This document shows positions 5,508 to 7,074 of a DNA stretch of 7,074 nt, piece by piece. This DNA is from an archaeon. Its GTDB lineage: Archaea; Asgardarchaeota; Hermodarchaeia; Hermodarchaeales; Hermodarchaeaceae. Under the pieces are notes generated by a model. The model was given only the letters and a program-made list of their open reading frames with translations. It had not been told where the DNA came from and ran no database searches. The translations under genes and the position numbers were made by a program. The stretch is from positions 1 through 7,074 of the forward strand of contig JABXGY010000018.1 of the NCBI GenBank assembly GCA_016550395.1, read 5' to 3'. Numbering within the stretch: position 1 is the stretch's first letter; every line of letters begins with the position of its first letter.

Positions 5508-6023
5508 ATGAGTTCTCGGCTAGCTGTCAATATACGTGAGTATGATGTCAAAGATTTTGTTGCATTGAGTCACTTAGTAGCTGACTTTTTTACATTTCAC
5601 CGCCGACTCCAAGGGCGTGGTCCTCTTCCACCGGAAGAGGCCGCCACTATTATTCCCCGCGACATGATTCAGGAAAGCTCTTATGTCCTCGTCGCAGAAC
5701 CGCAAGAGGGAGGAGACATCATCGGTTTTTGTCGAATTGAAGACCACGAAGGGGCCTTTTTCCTTCGTGAAATCATGGTAACTGAGAACCAGCGGATCCG
5801 TGGTGTGGGAACAGCTTTGCTAACAGCAGCTGAGGAGCACATTAAGGCAAAAGGGCATACCAACTTGTATCTATCAGTTGTTCCTTACAATATCGATGCA
5901 GTTCGGTTTTTTGTTCGCCGAGGATATAATATCCTTAATACAATTGAATTACGAACTGAAACACCAGATGAAAAAGTTCAACGGAAACCACTTCATTTTC
6001 TAGGTCTTCAGTTTCGGTATTAG
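5508..6023 (+). CDS. GNAT family N-acetyltransferase
   Basis: This 171-residue protein has the GNAT fold. Motif A is LREIMVTENQRIRGVGTALL (86-105), with the acetyl-CoA pyrophosphate loop Q95-R-I-R-G-V-G101, then the helix TAAEEHIKAKG. Motif B is seen in LYLSVVPYNIDAVRFFVRRG (120-139), with Asn128 and the typical A-x-x-F-F/Y helix. It transfers an acetyl group from acetyl-CoA to an amine; the substrate (small molecule, peptide N-terminus or lysine) cannot be told from sequence. Residues 31-57 form a less conserved helical insert after the first helix, likely near the substrate pocket. GAGGG at 5496-5500 lies 7 nt before the ATG. It follows the terminator at 5406-5451 and precedes pyrD by 107 bp, with no evident functional link to either. 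Confidence 0.85.
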   Translation: MSSRLAVNIREYDVKDFVALSHLVADFFTFHRRLQGRGPLPPEEAATIIPRDMIQESSYVLVAEPQEGGDIIGFCRIEDHEGAFFLREIMVTENQRIRGVGTALLTAAEEHIKAKGHTNLYLSVVPYNIDAVRFFVRRGYNILNTIELRTETPDEKVQRKPLHFLGLQFRY

Positions 6024-6040
6024 CTAAAGAAAGAGTAACG

Positions 6041-6123
6041 GATTCTCCATTGAGGTACAAACAACACATTTAGAAGTGAAGCTCCCATAAGAGATGGATA
6101 AATAGGACAGCTCTTGGAGAATC
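6041..6123 (+). promoter_or_regulatory. Possible leader stem that masks the pyrD ribosome-binding site
   Basis: GATTCTCCA (6041-6049) is the exact complement of TGGAGAATC (6115-6123), which contains the only GGAG (6116-6119) before the GTG at 6131. After a small internal loop, GAG (6052-6054) can also pair with CTC (6111-6113). If transcription reads in from the acetyltransferase gene, this stem would hide the ribosome-binding site. The 65-nt interval and a single instance keep confidence low. Confidence 0.3.
6098..6104 (+). promoter_or_regulatory. Possible TATA box for pyrD
   Basis: ATAAATA lies about 30 bp before the GTG. A start 25 bp downstream would fall near 6126, giving an almost leaderless pyrD message. 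Such a message would lack the leader stem at 6041-6123, so the two readings describe alternative transcripts. Confidence 0.3.
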
Positions 6124-6130
6124 GAAGGCA

Positions 6131-7074
6131 GTGGCACCAAAAAAACCAACCAAGAACCATTCAGGATTACAAGTAAAGATCGGGTCAATTAAACTATCGA
6201 ACCCCACCATATTAGCTTCAGGAGTACTTGGCGTCGCTGCAGGGGGATTGATTAGAGCTTGGAAAGGCGGGGCAGCAGCAGTTGTTACAAAAACTGTGGG
6301 AATAGAATCTCGTACAGGACACCCAGGACCACGTATTGTGGGAATTTACGGAGATAGCCTCATGAATGCGATGGGCATTCCAAATCCTGGCATCCAAGAG
6401 TATCTTTCAGAAATTAAATCAACGATTAAGCTTGAAATTCCAGTGATTGGGAGTGCTCTAGGGAACAGTCCCGATGAATTTGCTTCTGTTGCCGAACAAT
6501 TAGCTAAGGCAGGCGTGACTGCAATTGAACTGAATGTATCTTGTCCCCATGTGGGCTCTCTGTATCTGTTAGGCATGGACCCACAGGGTATCACCGAAGT
6601 TGTGACCGAAGTGGTTCAATGCGTTAAAGGCAAGGCTCCAGTGTGGGTTAAATTACCGGGTTCAACCGATTATCCACGCCTTATTAAAGTAGCTCAAGCC
6701 GCTGAAGCTGCTGGGGCATCAGCACTCGTTGCTTTAAACACACTTCCCGCATTGGCAATTGATATTGAATCTCGACGACCACTGCTAGGTGCTGGTATCG
6801 GTGGGCTATCAGGTCCGGCTGTAAAACCGATTGCTATCCGTGCAGTATGGGAATTACATCAAGCTGGGATTGCTATTCCTTTAATTGGTGTTGGTGGTAT
6901 CCTTACCGGTTCTGATGTGATTGAATATCTTCTAGCAGGGGCGTCAGCTGTTCAAATTGGCACAGGAGTATACACTCGTGGAGTAACGATATTTTCTGAT
7001 ATTTGTCATGAAGTCGCTGAATATCTGAAAGAGCATGGGATTAATCAAATTTCTGACTTAGTGGGACAAATCAA
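6131..7074 (+). CDS. pyrD: Dihydroorotate dehydrogenase, class 1B catalytic subunit (3' end cut off)
   Basis: 314 residues are visible of an FMN enzyme that oxidises dihydroorotate to orotate in UMP synthesis. Seen in order: SNPTILASG (23-31), VVTKT (51-55), MNAMGIPNPG (78-87), GSALGNSPDEFA (107-118), ELNVSCPHV (133-141) with C138 as the class 1B catalytic base, VKLPGSTD (173-180), NTL (203-205), GGLSGPAVKPIA (224-235), the FMN phosphate loop GVGGI (253-257) and QIGTG (275-279). Class 1B enzymes normally pair with the FAD/iron-sulfur subunit PyrK, which is not in view. GTG at 6131 is the only reasonable start: the frame upstream is open to a TGA at 6077 but has no ATG, GTG or TTG, and GGAG lies 11 nt before it. 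The usual KLSPN/KLTPN motif reads KLPGS here. About the family's full length is present, so little is missing. Confidence 0.92.
   Translation, partial: MAPKKPTKNHSGLQVKIGSIKLSNPTILASGVLGVAAGGLIRAWKGGAAAVVTKTVGIESRTGHPGPRIVGIYGDSLMNAMGIPNPGIQEYLSEIKSTIKLEIPVIGSALGNSPDEFASVAEQLAKAGVTAIELNVSCPHVGSLYLLGMDPQGITEVVTEVVQCVKGKAPVWVKLPGSTDYPRLIKVAQAAEAAGASALVALNTLPALAIDIESRRPLLGAGIGGLSGPAVKPIAIRAVWELHQAGIAIPLIGVGGILTGSDVIEYLLAGASAVQIGTGVYTRGVTIFSDICHEVAEYLKEHGINQISDLVGQI

Noticed and set aside
6346..6594. 82-codon minus-strand open frame inside pyrD
   Set aside because: It lies antisense within strongly conserved dihydroorotate dehydrogenase motifs and gives no recognisable protein.

Overview
The window most likely comes from an archaeon, possibly of the Asgard type. 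This is an inference from several weak signals: a free-standing Roadblock/LC7 protein, a PadR regulator with a C-terminal zinc ribbon, TATA-like boxes (best TTTATATA at 3614-3621), oligo-T tracts behind hairpins, and GTG and TTG starts with short GGAG/GAGG ribosome-binding sites. No rRNA, tRNA, CRISPR array or intact mobile element is visible. Base composition looks even throughout.

Left part (1-2826): a Roadblock/LC7 protein (195-590, +) converges, with only 10 bp between stops, on a minus-strand pair reading pyrG (CTP synthase, 2826-1147) then a dCMP/deoxycytidylate deaminase (1116-601). Both enzymes act on pyrimidine nucleotides. The CTP synthase has a 13-residue insertion close to the UTP/Mg site and an altered glutaminase loop. 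A 111-bp divergent promoter region with an imperfect palindrome separates pyrG from a small two-helix membrane protein that starts with TTG (2938-3288, +).

Middle (3289-3749): a 461-bp non-coding stretch holds the most unusual structure of the window. It has two tandem copies of a 120-130-nt element. Each copy has an 11-bp hairpin whose stem is kept by compensatory and wobble changes, followed by a 13-bp hairpin whose arms are identical in both copies although the loop differs by 11 nt. The second copy ends in T7. After it come a strong TATA box and two near-identical 20-bp ATGT-N12-ACAT sites set exactly 51 bp apart, which look like operators for the PadR gene that follows.

Right part: a PadR-zinc ribbon regulator (3750-4226) and a HAAS-type polytopic membrane protein (4230-5390) form a two-gene operon that ends at a strong hairpin-T7 terminator (5406-5451). 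Next come a GNAT acetyltransferase (5508-6023) and a dihydroorotate dehydrogenase of class 1B type, starting with GTG and cut by the window end (6131-7074). Its ribosome-binding site lies in one arm of a possible leader stem. Three of the eight genes (pyrG, the dCMP deaminase, pyrD) belong to pyrimidine nucleotide metabolism, but they do not form one operon here.
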